From Bin5 sp963662575 (GTDB taxonomy: Bacteria; Chloroflexota; Anaerolineae; Caldilineales; Caldilineaceae): 64,000 nucleotides of DNA. Below, piece by piece: positions 8,730 to 17,421 of the stretch. Position 1 is the stretch's first letter, and the number at the start of each line of letters is the position of its first letter. The DNA is taken from the NCBI GenBank assembly GCA_963662575.1, contig OY759723.1:4402001-4466000 (forward strand), written 5' to 3'. Under the pieces are notes generated by a model. It was not told the DNA's origin. It saw only the letters and a program-made list of their open reading frames with translations, and did not search any database. Made by a program: the position numbers and the translations under genes.

Positions 8730-9788
8730 ATGCCTCAGCCCTTCCGCATTGGCGTTTCGTCAGGTTTCAAGACCGCCGCTCCCGGAACAATCGAACCGGT
8801 GCTGGCGCGTCTAATCGACCCTTTGCCCCATGTCGACTGGGACTTTTTCGACGCGGATTCAGGCGAGCCAGTTGCAGCCTCCGCAATCGAGGAATTTGAA
8901 GGTGTAATTGCCTTGGGCAGCCCATACGACGCTTCTACGGTCGCTGGCTGCGAGCGCCTGGCCTGCGTGGCCCGCTGGGGTGTCGGCTACGACCTTGTGG
9001 ACACGGTAGCCCTGACCGCCAACGATGTCTTGCTGGCGATCGCGGTTGACGCGGTGCGCAAGCCGGTGGCCGAGGCGATTGTGACGTTGATCCTGGCGCT
9101 TGCCAAAAAACTTGCGGCCAAGGACCGGCTGGTGCGCACAGGCCGTTGGGATCTGAAAGCGCAGACGTCGGGGCTGGGTCTGAGCGGAAAGACGGTCGGC
9201 TCTGTTGGCATGGGCAATATCGGCGGCGAGACGTTTCGCCTCCTGGGACCGTTCGACCTGGGACGCCGCCTCGCCCATGACCCGTACCTGGACCCTCTGC
9301 GGGCCAAAGAGCTGGACGTCGAACTGGTAAGCCTAGAGACCATCTTCCGTGAATCGGACTTTGTTGTGACCAACTGCCCGTTGACCGAAGAGACCCGCGG
9401 CTTCATAAATGCCCGACTCTTCGCACTGATGAAGCCGAGCGCGTACTTCATCAATACGGCGCGGGGCCCAATCGTCAACCAGGAGGACCTGGTGGCGGCG
9501 CTGCAGGCGGGCGCGATTGCCGGCGCCGGTTTGGATGTGGTGGAGCCTGAGCCGCTCCCGCTCGATCATCCACTTATCCAGATGGAAAATGTGATCCTGT
9601 CGCCGCACGCGCTGGCATGGACAGACGACCTCTACGAAATGAACGGGACGATCGCCTGCGAGAGCCTGTTAGCCGTGTTCCAGGGCGAGATTCCCGCGTT
9701 TCCGGTTAACCGGGAGGTTATCGAGCAGGCGAAGTTTCAGGAGAAACTGAGTGTGATGGCGGCGCGCTGGCGGGAGTTTGGGGTCTGA
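8730..9788 (+). CDS. D-isomer-specific 2-hydroxyacid dehydrogenase
   Basis: A 352-residue NAD(P)-dependent oxidoreductase. The Rossmann motif is VGMGNIG within GKTVGSVGMGNIGGE. The catalytic Arg lies in INTARGPIVN, the Glu in DVVEPEPLPLDHPL and the His in SPHALAW. This catalytic trio is standard for formate/glycerate-type dehydrogenases that interconvert 2-keto and D-2-hydroxy acids. It sits about 110 bases after the PhyH-like gene in the same direction and may be co-transcribed with it. The substrate is unknown; a glyoxylate/hydroxypyruvate-reductase-like activity is reasonable but not demonstrable here. Confidence 0.9.
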   Translation: MPQPFRIGVSSGFKTAAPGTIEPVLARLIDPLPHVDWDFFDADSGEPVAASAIEEFEGVIALGSPYDASTVAGCERLACVARWGVGYDLVDTVALTANDVLLAIAVDAVRKPVAEAIVTLILALAKKLAAKDRLVRTGRWDLKAQTSGLGLSGKTVGSVGMGNIGGETFRLLGPFDLGRRLAHDPYLDPLRAKELDVELVSLETIFRESDFVVTNCPLTEETRGFINARLFALMKPSAYFINTARGPIVNQEDLVAALQAGAIAGAGLDVVEPEPLPLDHPLIQMENVILSPHALAWTDDLYEMNGTIACESLLAVFQGEIPAFPVNREVIEQAKFQEKLSVMAARWREFGV

Positions 9789-10025
9789 AGAAGCCAGAAT
9801 GTGCAGCAGATAACGCCTTTAATGCCAACGTTCTCATTCTTACGCAGACAGACACTCGGTTTGCAACTTCTAAGCCGCATACAGTGTTTGTCTTGAAATA
9901 CTCTTCATCTTCGCCGCTGTTCGGACTTTGTGATGACGTATTCGGTTAGCAGCCGCCAGGTTGGTTGGGGCGCACTGTCGGCATGCCTCGACGGTGGGAA
10001 AGAACCAGCACGGTGGGTAGACAGA
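9789..10025. other. Gene-free spacer
   Basis: First part of a 538-base gap between the dehydrogenase and the FixH-like gene. I see no gene, RNA or terminator here. The second half of the gap (10085-10326) is likewise empty apart from AT-rich stretches such as TATACT near 10280, which could serve as a -10 box for the downstream lipoprotein gene. Confidence 0.4.
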
Positions 10026-10084
10026 GGGGGGCGTTGCGGGGGCGCAGCCCCTGCACAAGGGAGGGCCGAAGGCCCGACCGCCCA
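10026..10084. repeat. Dispersed GC-rich hairpin repeat, copy 2
   Basis: A 59-base element nearly identical to 4784-4841, differing by about two substitutions in the first hairpin loop and one extra C near the end. It has the same two potential stem-loops (GGGGC/GCCCC and GGGCC-GAA-GGCCC) and the same upstream ACGGTGGGT. Confidence 0.8.
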
Positions 10085-10326
10085 TAATACAAACAGTAGA
10101 GAAAAAAGAGAACTCGTTTGCTCGCCTCATTCGGGGTTGCGAATCAGTTGCGGGAACCGTTATTTGGACCTTAAACCGCGGCCGAATGGCGTCATCGACT
10201 CTCCCGTTGTCTATATTGCGCGTGTCCCCCTATTGGCTGATGCTGCCAGCTGCAATCAGCCATACAATTACGGTAGTGGTATACTGAATGTGGTATCCGA
10301 CAATTCATCTATTTACAATGGAGTAA

Positions 10327-10815
10327 ATGAGATTGAAAATCCATCTACTTAGAGTCCTGCTGACCCTGGCTCTACTACTAGGCGCTTGTAATATGGTAAT
10401 GTCGCCGCAGCCCGAAGGTGACGGCATGGCCATGGCCGACGGAACAATGGACATGTCGGGCGGCTCAATGGCGGCCGACATCCTCGATTCCAAGACTACA
10501 GAAAACGGTCACTTCACTGTCAGCGCGATCAGTCGTTTGGACCCGGTCGTGATCAACGAGACCCATGCCTGGACGCTCCACATTGAAACCGCCGACGGCA
10601 GCCCCGTGACCGATGCCGACATCGCAATTGACGGAGGGATGCCAGAGCACAATCACGGCTTTCCTACGGCGCCGAGCGTAACGGAAAACCTGGGTGAGGG
10701 CGACTATCTGCTGGAGGGGATGCGTTTCAATATGGGCGGCGTTTGGGTATTGACGCTGGAAATCAGTTCCGGCGATCAGAGTGATACAGTTACTTTTGAA
10801 TTCGAGCTGAAATAG
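10327..10815 (+). CDS. FixH/YtkA-like lipoprotein with Met/His-rich leader
   Basis: A 162-residue exported protein. Its hydrophobic N-terminus ends in a lipobox (LLLGAC, Cys at 22), so it should be lipid-anchored. A Met-rich low-complexity stretch follows (MVMSPQ, MAMADGTMDMSGGSM, about residues 24-50). The C-terminal part is a beta-sandwich of the FixH/YtkA type (HAWTLHIETADGSPV, DIAIDGGMPEHNHG, GVWVLTLEI). FixH-like domains occur with copper handling and cytochrome-oxidase assembly, and the Met and His clusters would suit Cu(I)/Cu(II) binding; that function is inferred. The di-heme peroxidase starts three bases after its stop codon, so the two are almost certainly one transcript. Confidence 0.75.
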   Translation: MRLKIHLLRVLLTLALLLGACNMVMSPQPEGDGMAMADGTMDMSGGSMAADILDSKTTENGHFTVSAISRLDPVVINETHAWTLHIETADGSPVTDADIAIDGGMPEHNHGFPTAPSVTENLGEGDYLLEGMRFNMGGVWVLTLEISSGDQSDTVTFEFELK

Positions 10816-10818
10816 AGC

Positions 10819-12186
10819 GTGCGTCGGATTCTCATTATCAGCGCGGCCCTGGTCCTGCTGATTCTGGCCGCTGCAGGTGTATTGATTTCGTCAGGGGCTG
10901 TCGGCCCAGGGTCCATTGGCGCTACCCTTGGCAACATAGTTTCAACCTTAGGAGGCGGGAGCAGCCAAGAGCTGGCAGGTTCAGGGGCTCATCGCTGGAC
11001 CGAAAGTGAGCGCGGGCTCATCGCCTCCCTCAGCATAGACCGCTTGCCGACCCTGCCGCCGGACCCTTCAAACACGGTTGGTGACAACGCCGACGCAGTC
11101 GCGCTGGGTCATGCACTCTTCTTCGACGGATACCTCAGCCCGGACGGAACGGTCGCCTGCGCCACATGCCACGTACCTGAGAATTACTTTACAGATGGAA
11201 AAGCGCGCGCAAATGTGCGCGGCGTCGATACGCCGCGTCATACCCCCACTATCGTTGGGATCGCCTTTAGCGACTGGTTCTATTGGGATGGACGCAAGGA
11301 CAGCCAGTGGGCGCAGGCACTGGCGCCGCAGGAGGCCGCCATTGAGCACGGTGGCAACCGCACTTCCCACGCTCGTTATGTTTTGGACAGCTACCGCAGC
11401 CAGTACGAAGCGCTCTTCGGCCCGGCGCCAGACCTCAGCGATACGACTCGCTTTCCCCATAGCGCCGCGCCCGTAGAGGATGAAGCGGTGCAGGCGGCAT
11501 GGCAGGAGATGACCGAAGCGGATCAGCGTACAGTCAACAGTGTATTCGCAAATATCGGCAAGAGCATCGCGGCCTACTCACGCAGGATTTTGCCCGGCCG
11601 CAGCCGTTTTGACGACTATGCAGCGGCGGTTGTCGCCAACGATCAGGCCCGCATGACGGAGCTGTTCAGCGCAGAGGAGGCGGCCGGGCTCAGGCTGTTC
11701 TTGGGCGACGGCCAGTGTACCGATTGCCATAATGGCCCGCTGCTCACCAACGGCACCTTCCACAATATCGGACTGCCATTTCCGCAGGGGAGTAAGTTCG
11801 ATCAAGGGCGTTCGCTGGGGACGCTGCAGGTGTTCGAGGACGCTTTCAATTGTCTGGGCGAATTCAGCGATGCGAGCGCAGAAGAGTGCGTGGAACTGCG
11901 ATTCATAAAGCTCGAAGGCGACGAGTTAGTGGGTGCGTTCAAAGTACCCAGCCTGCGAAACGTTGCCAATACGGCCCCGTACATGCACAACGGCGACTTC
12001 CCCGACCTTGAAGCCGTGATCCGCCATTACAATCACGCGCCGCCGGCCTTCCCAGGCCATTCGGACCTGGTGCCGCTGGCTCAGACTGAGGAGCAGAGCG
12101 CAGCCTTGAAGGCGTTCCTGCTGACCCTCAGCGCGGCGCCGGATGCGCCGCCGGAACTGCTGCGCCCACCAGAGGAAAGGGAGTGA
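10819..12186 (+). CDS. Di-heme cytochrome c peroxidase / MauG-family protein
   Basis: A 455-residue exported protein with a GTG start three bases after the upstream stop codon. A single hydrophobic segment (residues 4-25) acts as signal or anchor. Two c-type heme sites are present, CATCH at 114-118 and CTDCH near 300-304, plus the C-terminal signature VPSLRNVANTAPYMHNG typical of bacterial di-heme peroxidases and MauG relatives. It would act outside the membrane, reducing H2O2 or modifying a partner with electrons from a small donor. The preceding lipoprotein may be its metal or assembly partner. Whether it is a peroxidase or a MauG-like maturase is undecided. Confidence 0.9.
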   Translation: MRRILIISAALVLLILAAAGVLISSGAVGPGSIGATLGNIVSTLGGGSSQELAGSGAHRWTESERGLIASLSIDRLPTLPPDPSNTVGDNADAVALGHALFFDGYLSPDGTVACATCHVPENYFTDGKARANVRGVDTPRHTPTIVGIAFSDWFYWDGRKDSQWAQALAPQEAAIEHGGNRTSHARYVLDSYRSQYEALFGPAPDLSDTTRFPHSAAPVEDEAVQAAWQEMTEADQRTVNSVFANIGKSIAAYSRRILPGRSRFDDYAAAVVANDQARMTELFSAEEAAGLRLFLGDGQCTDCHNGPLLTNGTFHNIGLPFPQGSKFDQGRSLGTLQVFEDAFNCLGEFSDASAEECVELRFIKLEGDELVGAFKVPSLRNVANTAPYMHNGDFPDLEAVIRHYNHAPPAFPGHSDLVPLAQTEEQSAALKAFLLTLSAAPDAPPELLRPPEERE

Positions 12187-12231
12187 ATGCGATGGGCGAC
12201 GGCGCGATAGCCGACTCATGGTCTTGACGCG

Positions 12232-13170
12232 TCATGCGACGCGGCTGAGCATCTCCTCCCCGCGCAGGCTGGCGAGCAAATTGTCCACCGTGCGGCGGGA
12301 CATCCGGTAGCGTGTCTGATAGGTCGCGCTGCCCAAGTGGGGAAGTATGAGACAGTTGTCCAATCGCAACAGTGGATGGTCGCGAGGCAGCGGTTCAGGA
12401 TCGGTAACGTCCATTGCTGCGCCGGCGATCAGGTTGCGTTGCAAGGCGTCCAACAAGGCCTCGTGATCCACAATGCCGCCGCGGGCCACGTTGATGAGGA
12501 AAGCGGTCTCCTTCATGCGCGCTAATTCGGCCGTGCTGACCAGATGCCGCGTCTCAGGTGACATCGGCACGCTAAGCACGACATAATCGGCCTCCTCCAG
12601 CAGTCCCTCCAGGGTGCGGTAGGCGGCGTTAAGTTCGTCGGCATAGGGGCTGGGATTGCGGTTGTGGTAGAGAATTTTCATGTCGAAACCGCTGGCACGC
12701 CGGGCGACCACGCGGCCCACCCGGCCCATACCAATGATGCCAAGGGTCGAGCCGTATATCTCGCGGCCGTTCAGGATGTTGCCATCGTAAACGAGGTAGT
12801 CCGGTCCGCGGGCGTGGAGCCAGCCCTGCACAAGGTTGCGTGCGATCGCCATCAACATGGTGAAAGCCATATCGGCGGTAGCGCCGTCAACAAAGCCGGG
12901 CGTATAGCCGACAGGCAGACCACGGGCTTTCGCGTCCTCGAGGACGATATGATCGACGCCGACGCCGAAGTTGCTGAGGCAGCGGAGACTCGTCATCTTG
13001 TCCATCAGAGAGCCGGGCACGATCGGATGACCATAGACAAGGAAACCTTCGATGGTCGGGAGGATCGGATCCTCTTCGGTCAGGTCCCAGATATGGACAT
13101 CGCAGGTGTCGGCCAGCATGGCAGCCATTTCCGGCGGCAATGCGGAGTCTGTTAAGATCTGATAGGGCAC
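12232..13170 (-). CDS. 2-hydroxyacid dehydrogenase (D-isomer specific), second paralogue
   Basis: A 312-residue enzyme. I place the start at a GTG (13170) because AAGGAG lies six bases upstream and the 32 residues of the longer frame are not family-like. The Rossmann motif IIGMGRVG, catalytic Arg in INVARGGIVD, Glu in DPEPLPRDHPL and His in LPHLGS are all intact. Only distantly similar to the 8730-9788 protein, so not a recent duplicate. It converges on the di-heme peroxidase gene (45-base gap) and diverges from the glycosyltransferase gene. Function: NAD(P)-linked reduction of a 2-keto acid or the reverse; substrate unknown. Confidence 0.9.
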   Translation of the reverse strand: MPYQILTDSALPPEMAAMLADTCDVHIWDLTEEDPILPTIEGFLVYGHPIVPGSLMDKMTSLRCLSNFGVGVDHIVLEDAKARGLPVGYTPGFVDGATADMAFTMLMAIARNLVQGWLHARGPDYLVYDGNILNGREIYGSTLGIIGMGRVGRVVARRASGFDMKILYHNRNPSPYADELNAAYRTLEGLLEEADYVVLSVPMSPETRHLVSTAELARMKETAFLINVARGGIVDHEALLDALQRNLIAGAAMDVTDPEPLPRDHPLLRLDNCLILPHLGSATYQTRYRMSRRTVDNLLASLRGEEMLSRVA

Positions 13171-13259
13171 TGGTTTCTCCTTTAGATTCTTATGGCGCTT
13201 CAAGGGCAGGAGACGGAGCCGCATCTTGCAGTCAGGTCCCCGAAGAGGAAACGCAAACG

Positions 13260-14219
13260 ATGTCAAGAATTCTCTATTTCTGCCCTGACTTTCCTCAGCC
13301 TTCTGGCGGCATCAAGACATTGTATCGTCATGTGCAGACACTGGTGGGGATGGGCTTTGACGCCTGGATCGTTCACCAGAAGCGGCCGTTCCAGGTGACC
13401 TGGCATGGTTACGAGGCGCCAACACTTTGGCTCTCAGAGCGCCCCAAATTTGCGCCGCAGGATGTGCTGGTCATCCCGGAAGTGATGCCACAGGTCATGC
13501 AACAGACGGCCCGATTCTCAGGTGAGCGAATTGTAATCGCCTTAAGCTGGTCTCCTACTTACTGGAACTTGCCGGCGGGACAGACATGGTCAAGCTATGG
13601 GATTCGCCGTGTCATCACCAAGTCGCCGCTGATAAAGGAGTACCTGCGTTGGAGCATGGGCATCGAAGCAACGCTGATCAGTGAATACGTTTCTCCAGAT
13701 CGCTACTTCCATTCCGCGGCCGCTAAACGGCCCAAAATCTCCTATCTGACACGCAAAGAGCGCTCGGCGGCCTGGCTGCACCAGGTTCTTAGCGCAAAAG
13801 GCGAGCCATTCACGGGCTTCGAATGGATGCCACTGCGCGAGTTAAGCGAGGACGAATATGCCCGCCACCTGCGCGAGACAGCCGTCTACATTACCACCAA
13901 TATGCAGGAAGGCATGAACACTTCCGTGCTGGAGGCGATGGCGTGCGGTTGTCTGGTCGTAGGTTACAGCGGCGTCGGCGGCAACGTCTATATGGAGCCT
14001 GACGGAGCATCACAAAACTGTATCCTCGTGGAAAACGCCAACGTTCCTGCGCTCGGCCAGATTCTTGAGCGCGTTCTACGGGAACTGGCCGCCGACCCGG
14101 CAGCATTCGACAGTGTCATCGGCAACGGCCTTGAAACTGCCCGCTCCTACCAGAATCCGGCAGACGAAGCCGATAGCCTGCGGTCGGTATTCTCGCCTCT
14201 TGTTTCCATCGAGAGTTAG
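13260..14219 (+). CDS. Glycosyltransferase family 4-like protein
   Basis: A 319-residue GT-B-type protein. The start at MSRILYFCPDFP is chosen because it begins the first beta strand and has GAGGAAAC upstream; the 40 residues before it in the open frame overlap the divergent gene. The N-terminal nucleotide-fold segment has the usual glycine-rich acceptor loop (PSGGIKTLYRHV). The C-terminal half has the donor-site signature NMQEGMNTSVLEAMACGCLVV, with two Glu spaced as in GT4 enzymes. It likely transfers a sugar from a nucleotide donor to a glycan or lipid; no polysaccharide cluster surrounds it. Its stop codon overlaps that of the convergent MOSC gene. Confidence 0.8.
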   Translation: MSRILYFCPDFPQPSGGIKTLYRHVQTLVGMGFDAWIVHQKRPFQVTWHGYEAPTLWLSERPKFAPQDVLVIPEVMPQVMQQTARFSGERIVIALSWSPTYWNLPAGQTWSSYGIRRVITKSPLIKEYLRWSMGIEATLISEYVSPDRYFHSAAAKRPKISYLTRKERSAAWLHQVLSAKGEPFTGFEWMPLRELSEDEYARHLRETAVYITTNMQEGMNTSVLEAMACGCLVVGYSGVGGNVYMEPDGASQNCILVENANVPALGQILERVLRELAADPAAFDSVIGNGLETARSYQNPADEADSLRSVFSPLVSIES

Positions 14220-14743
14220 CCGCCCCCCTCCAACTCCTCGCCCAGCGGCATTTTCTCGACCGCATCGCCTACATGGATAGTCCCACCCTCAACTACCATG
14301 GCGGTGATTCCACCGTGCCCGCGCATCGCGTTGTAGCCGCCGGGCCCAAAGTTCTCTTCCATGCGGCTGCAAGGGTGGCAGGGGCCAGTGTGTTCCAAGA
14401 CGGTTTCGCCTATACGGAAACGCCGGTCCTGGAGGCTGAACAGGTTGACATCCCGCACAACAATATTGCGTCGCGCCAGTGCAGGATCCCCTGAAGGCCC
14501 ACGCAGAAAGGCGCCGACAGCGTCGAGGTGCTCACCCTGAATTAGAGTCACTTCGCGCTTGCCGCCGCCCTGGCCATGAAAGTGGTCTCCCGCAAGCCCG
14601 TTGCCAACGACGACTTCAGCTTCCTGCACCGACCGCAAGGGGCCGCGCCGTTCATGGCGAAGACCGATCCATTCCACAGTCCCTGTCTTTGTAGGTTTGT
14701 CCATCAGTTGTGCTACATCACTCTCCGGGTTAAGCGTTGCCAT
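14216..14743 (-). CDS. MOSC-domain protein
   Basis: A 175-residue single MOSC domain, named after the C-terminal domain of molybdenum-cofactor sulfurase. Recognisable elements are GLAGDHFHG, REVTLIQGEHLDAV, the RNIVVRDVNL strand, and the conserved cysteine region TGPCHPCSRMEENFG, followed by MRGHGGITAMVVEGG. MOSC domains are thought to carry sulfur on the Cys and to bind molybdenum cofactor; stand-alone members are mostly uncharacterised. A MobA-like gene lies far away at 31.2 kb, so the cell probably makes a molybdenum cofactor. The gene overlaps the end of the glycosyltransferase gene tail-to-tail by about four bases. Confidence 0.88.
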   Translation of the reverse strand: MATLNPESDVAQLMDKPTKTGTVEWIGLRHERRGPLRSVQEAEVVVGNGLAGDHFHGQGGGKREVTLIQGEHLDAVGAFLRGPSGDPALARRNIVVRDVNLFSLQDRRFRIGETVLEHTGPCHPCSRMEENFGPGGYNAMRGHGGITAMVVEGGTIHVGDAVEKMPLGEELEGGG

Positions 14744-14824
14744 CTTTATTTCTCCAACTTCAAGTATTGTCGCGAAATGGGCCCCGCGCCTGGCCGTGAC
14801 CTGATGTGCTGCCTTGTCTGCCCT

Positions 14825-15706
14825 TCACTCCAATGGCTCCCTGCATACAAATGCCCCCATGCGTACGGGTGCGCGCAGTTCTCCCTGCTTTCGAATGACC
14901 TCTTCCGCCTGTTGACGCACAAGAACAGGAAGTTGCCGCTTTTTGTCTGGTTCAATATCGTCCTGCGCCACCAAATTGCGATAGCGGCCTATCGTTTTGT
15001 AGCTGGCCAGGAATTCGTCGGCAGAGCCGTGTAGTGTCTCATCCTCAAAGTACATGCAGTCAACTCTTTTGAAACTGCGGCCAAGGATCTTTTTGCCATT
15101 CTCCATCGAGAATGGTGAGCGGGACTCATGCACATAGTCGATCCCTAGTTTGTCCAGTGCAGCGTAATGAAATTCAAGCACCGGCACTCTGATTTCATCG
15201 CTGTTGGTTGTGGCCAGCAGCCAGCCGTCCTCCTTCACAACCCGCGCCAGTTCGCGGACTCCTGCCTGGATATCGGACAGATGATAGAGCACATGATTGG
15301 CCATAACGCCGTCGAAGTGTCCCGCTGGAAAAGGCAGCGCCTGTATGTCGGCGGTTACAAAACTGGACAGATGACTTCTTCGTGCCGCCTCAATCGCAGC
15401 ACTCTGCAACATGCCCAGCGAACTGTCGCTACAGATAACATTGGACGATACCAGCCCAAATTGCTCGATAAGCGGCCAGGTGAATCTCCCCCATCCGCAG
15501 CCGGCATCCAACACTTTCGCGTTGGAAAATAGAGGCAATTGAGCGAGGGCCCAGGTCTCCAACTTGCGCCCGGACAACATGGACGCGCCTTCGTGTTTGG
15601 CCTTGAGCAGCTCGCCGCTGCCGTAATAGGGGCACAGTGCAGGCGCCGTCGGTTCGGCCGTGACCGCCTCTTCGCCATAGTCGGTTGCGTTTGTGTCAGC
15701 ACTCAT
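14825..15706 (-). CDS. Class I SAM-dependent methyltransferase
   Basis: A 293-residue Methyltransf_11-type protein. SAM-binding motif I is VLDAGCGWGRF, an acidic residue ends strand 2 (VICSDSS), and motif IV is LPFPAGHFDGVMANHVLYHL. The ATG overlaps the stop codon of the upstream methyltransferase gene by four bases, so the pair is translationally coupled. The acceptor is unknown; the substrate domain after about residue 170 has no diagnostic motif. Confidence 0.87.
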   Translation of the reverse strand: MSADTNATDYGEEAVTAEPTAPALCPYYGSGELLKAKHEGASMLSGRKLETWALAQLPLFSNAKVLDAGCGWGRFTWPLIEQFGLVSSNVICSDSSLGMLQSAAIEAARRSHLSSFVTADIQALPFPAGHFDGVMANHVLYHLSDIQAGVRELARVVKEDGWLLATTNSDEIRVPVLEFHYAALDKLGIDYVHESRSPFSMENGKKILGRSFKRVDCMYFEDETLHGSADEFLASYKTIGRYRNLVAQDDIEPDKKRQLPVLVRQQAEEVIRKQGELRAPVRMGAFVCREPLE

Positions 15707-16386
15707 TTGTAGCCTGCAAAACAGCCAAAATCGCCAAAGCGTGCGGAGGCGCCTTCATTAGAATTCGCCTGAGAATCATTGCGGTCCGCCGGCAAGCTGC
15801 CTTCCCGCGAATAACTGCACTCAAGCAGCATCTCCACGTGTTGGGCAGCGTCGTAACGGCTTGAATGGGGATTATCGGGATCCTGAAGCAGATCGCCATA
15901 GGCCAACAGGCCTCCGGTACGTAACAGTGCGTGCGCTTGCTTCAGAACACCCGCCTGCTGCTCAAGGCCGCCAAGATCGTGCAGCGCCTGGATAGAGACA
16001 ACCGCGTCCACCTTGCCCATCCACCCCAGGTCATGCACCTTTTCGGTCCAATCGTCGCTCACCAGGTCTGCGCAGTAGAACTCCATCTCAACATCTTCAC
16101 TGTGACCGGGCTCGCTGCCGACCAGACGGCGCCGTGCATGACTAAGTAGGTGGGGCGAGAGATCGAAGCCGCAATAGCGGAGGCCAGGTAGTTGACGTTG
16201 AAGATATGCGGCCAGGTAACCGGCGCCGCAGGCCAGCTCAACTACTCGAGGAGCGCCTGCTGAATTGGCGCTGATCCTGGCTGCGATCCATGCTGCCACC
16301 TCGGTCCTCTGCGGCCTTTCTCGATTGAGGCGCGCCTCCCACTGGCGGGCGTCGGCGTCCGTACGAACGTCGCTGTGTCGAATCAT
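15703..16386 (-). CDS. Class I SAM-dependent methyltransferase
   Basis: A 227-residue protein from the ATG at 16386 (MIRHSDVRTDADARQWEARL). Motif I is VVELACGAGYLAAYL, strand 2 ends in CGFDLSPHLL, and motif IV region is VDAVVSIQALHDLGG. A longer frame reaches 16485 but would extend further into the upstream hydrolase gene. Even the short version overlaps that gene by 149 bases in another frame. Cotranscribed with the next methyltransferase (4-base overlap). Two consecutive methyltransferases suggest successive modification of one acceptor, which is inference. Confidence 0.82.
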   Translation of the reverse strand: MIRHSDVRTDADARQWEARLNRERPQRTEVAAWIAARISANSAGAPRVVELACGAGYLAAYLQRQLPGLRYCGFDLSPHLLSHARRRLVGSEPGHSEDVEMEFYCADLVSDDWTEKVHDLGWMGKVDAVVSIQALHDLGGLEQQAGVLKQAHALLRTGGLLAYGDLLQDPDNPHSSRYDAAQHVEMLLECSYSREGSLPADRNDSQANSNEGASARFGDFGCFAGYK

Positions 16387-17293
16387 CTGCTCTGTCTGTC
16401 TCCGTTCTTGCTTTGACCCAATCTCCAATATCGCGGTGCGCGATCTTTGCTTCCGGCACCCAGGGATAGAAGGCGTGGAAGGCATGCCAGAGGCCTTTCC
16501 AGACTTTGAGAGTCACATCCACGTTGGCGGCTTTCGCCTTTGATGCCAATCGAGTCGAATCGTCAAGAAGGATTTCGTCATTGCCGACGTGAATCAGCAG
16601 CGGCGGCAGTCCAGTCAGATCAGCATACAATGGAGAAACCAGCGGATGATCGGTTGCAGTCTTGCCGCGGTAGCGATCCGCCACTATTTCTATTCCCGCG
16701 GGGCGTAGCCAGGGATCCTGTCTGGCGCGAGTCCGCATGCTCTCCCCAGTTCCCAGCAGATCGGTCCAGGGGGAGAGAAGAACGGCGCCGGCCGGCATCG
16801 GCATCCCTTCATCCCTAAGCGTTTGCAAAAGCGCGAGGGCAAGACCTCCGCCTGACGATTCGCCGCCAACAACTACACGGTCAGGCGTATAGCCTTGCGC
16901 CAGCAGAAACCTGTAGGCAGCGCGAGCGTCCAGCAGACCGTCTGGAAATTGATTCTCCGGCGCAAGACGATATTCAGGCAATAAAGTTCGGGCATTGCTG
17001 GCGCGGGCAATATGGGAGACGAATCCGCGGTGGGACTGGCAGGAGCCGATGAAATAGCCGCCGCCGTGCAAGTAGAGAAATGCCCGGTCTGATCGGGTAT
17101 CTCTTGCATCGATCCATTCTGACGGCACGTCAAAGGCGTTGACCGGTGCCGCCACTGTTCCCTCGGCCATTGGGAGAAGACGGCCCCTGCGGTCCAGCGT
17201 TTCACGCTGGTCCGGAATCGGACGGTCGAGGGGAAGACGACTGTTTCGCAGGCGAAAGTAAGACTTGAAGATTTGGCTACGGATGGTGGGCAT
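16238..17293 (-). CDS. Alpha/beta hydrolase of the hormone-sensitive-lipase type
   Basis: A 351-residue esterase/lipase of the alpha/beta-hydrolase-3 family. The oxyanion-hole motif is YLHGGGYFIGS, the nucleophile elbow is GGESSGGG (usual form GDSAGG), the catalytic Asp lies in GNDEILLDDS and the His in GLWHAFHAFYP. Homologues usually end soon after the helix at IGDWVKAR; here about 50 further Arg/Ser-rich residues continue over the N-terminal coding region of the next methyltransferase. That tail may be genuine or may reflect loss of the original stop codon. Likely acts on short-chain carboxylic esters in the cytoplasm. Divergent from the aldo/keto reductase gene. Confidence 0.88.
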   Translation of the reverse strand: MPTIRSQIFKSYFRLRNSRLPLDRPIPDQRETLDRRGRLLPMAEGTVAAPVNAFDVPSEWIDARDTRSDRAFLYLHGGGYFIGSCQSHRGFVSHIARASNARTLLPEYRLAPENQFPDGLLDARAAYRFLLAQGYTPDRVVVGGESSGGGLALALLQTLRDEGMPMPAGAVLLSPWTDLLGTGESMRTRARQDPWLRPAGIEIVADRYRGKTATDHPLVSPLYADLTGLPPLLIHVGNDEILLDDSTRLASKAKAANVDVTLKVWKGLWHAFHAFYPWVPEAKIAHRDIGDWVKARTETDRADDSTQRRSYGRRRPPVGGAPQSRKAAEDRGGSMDRSQDQRQFSRRSSSS

Positions 17294-17421
17294 GGCGAGG
17301 TCCGCTTATTGGTCAGGTGGTGGTTTTGCCCTAGAGATTACCACGAAAGGTCGCCTTGCAAAAGCTCCACCCCTGCGGTAGCGTACAACCTACGACATTA
17401 CAGCAATTGGAGGCAACCTCG

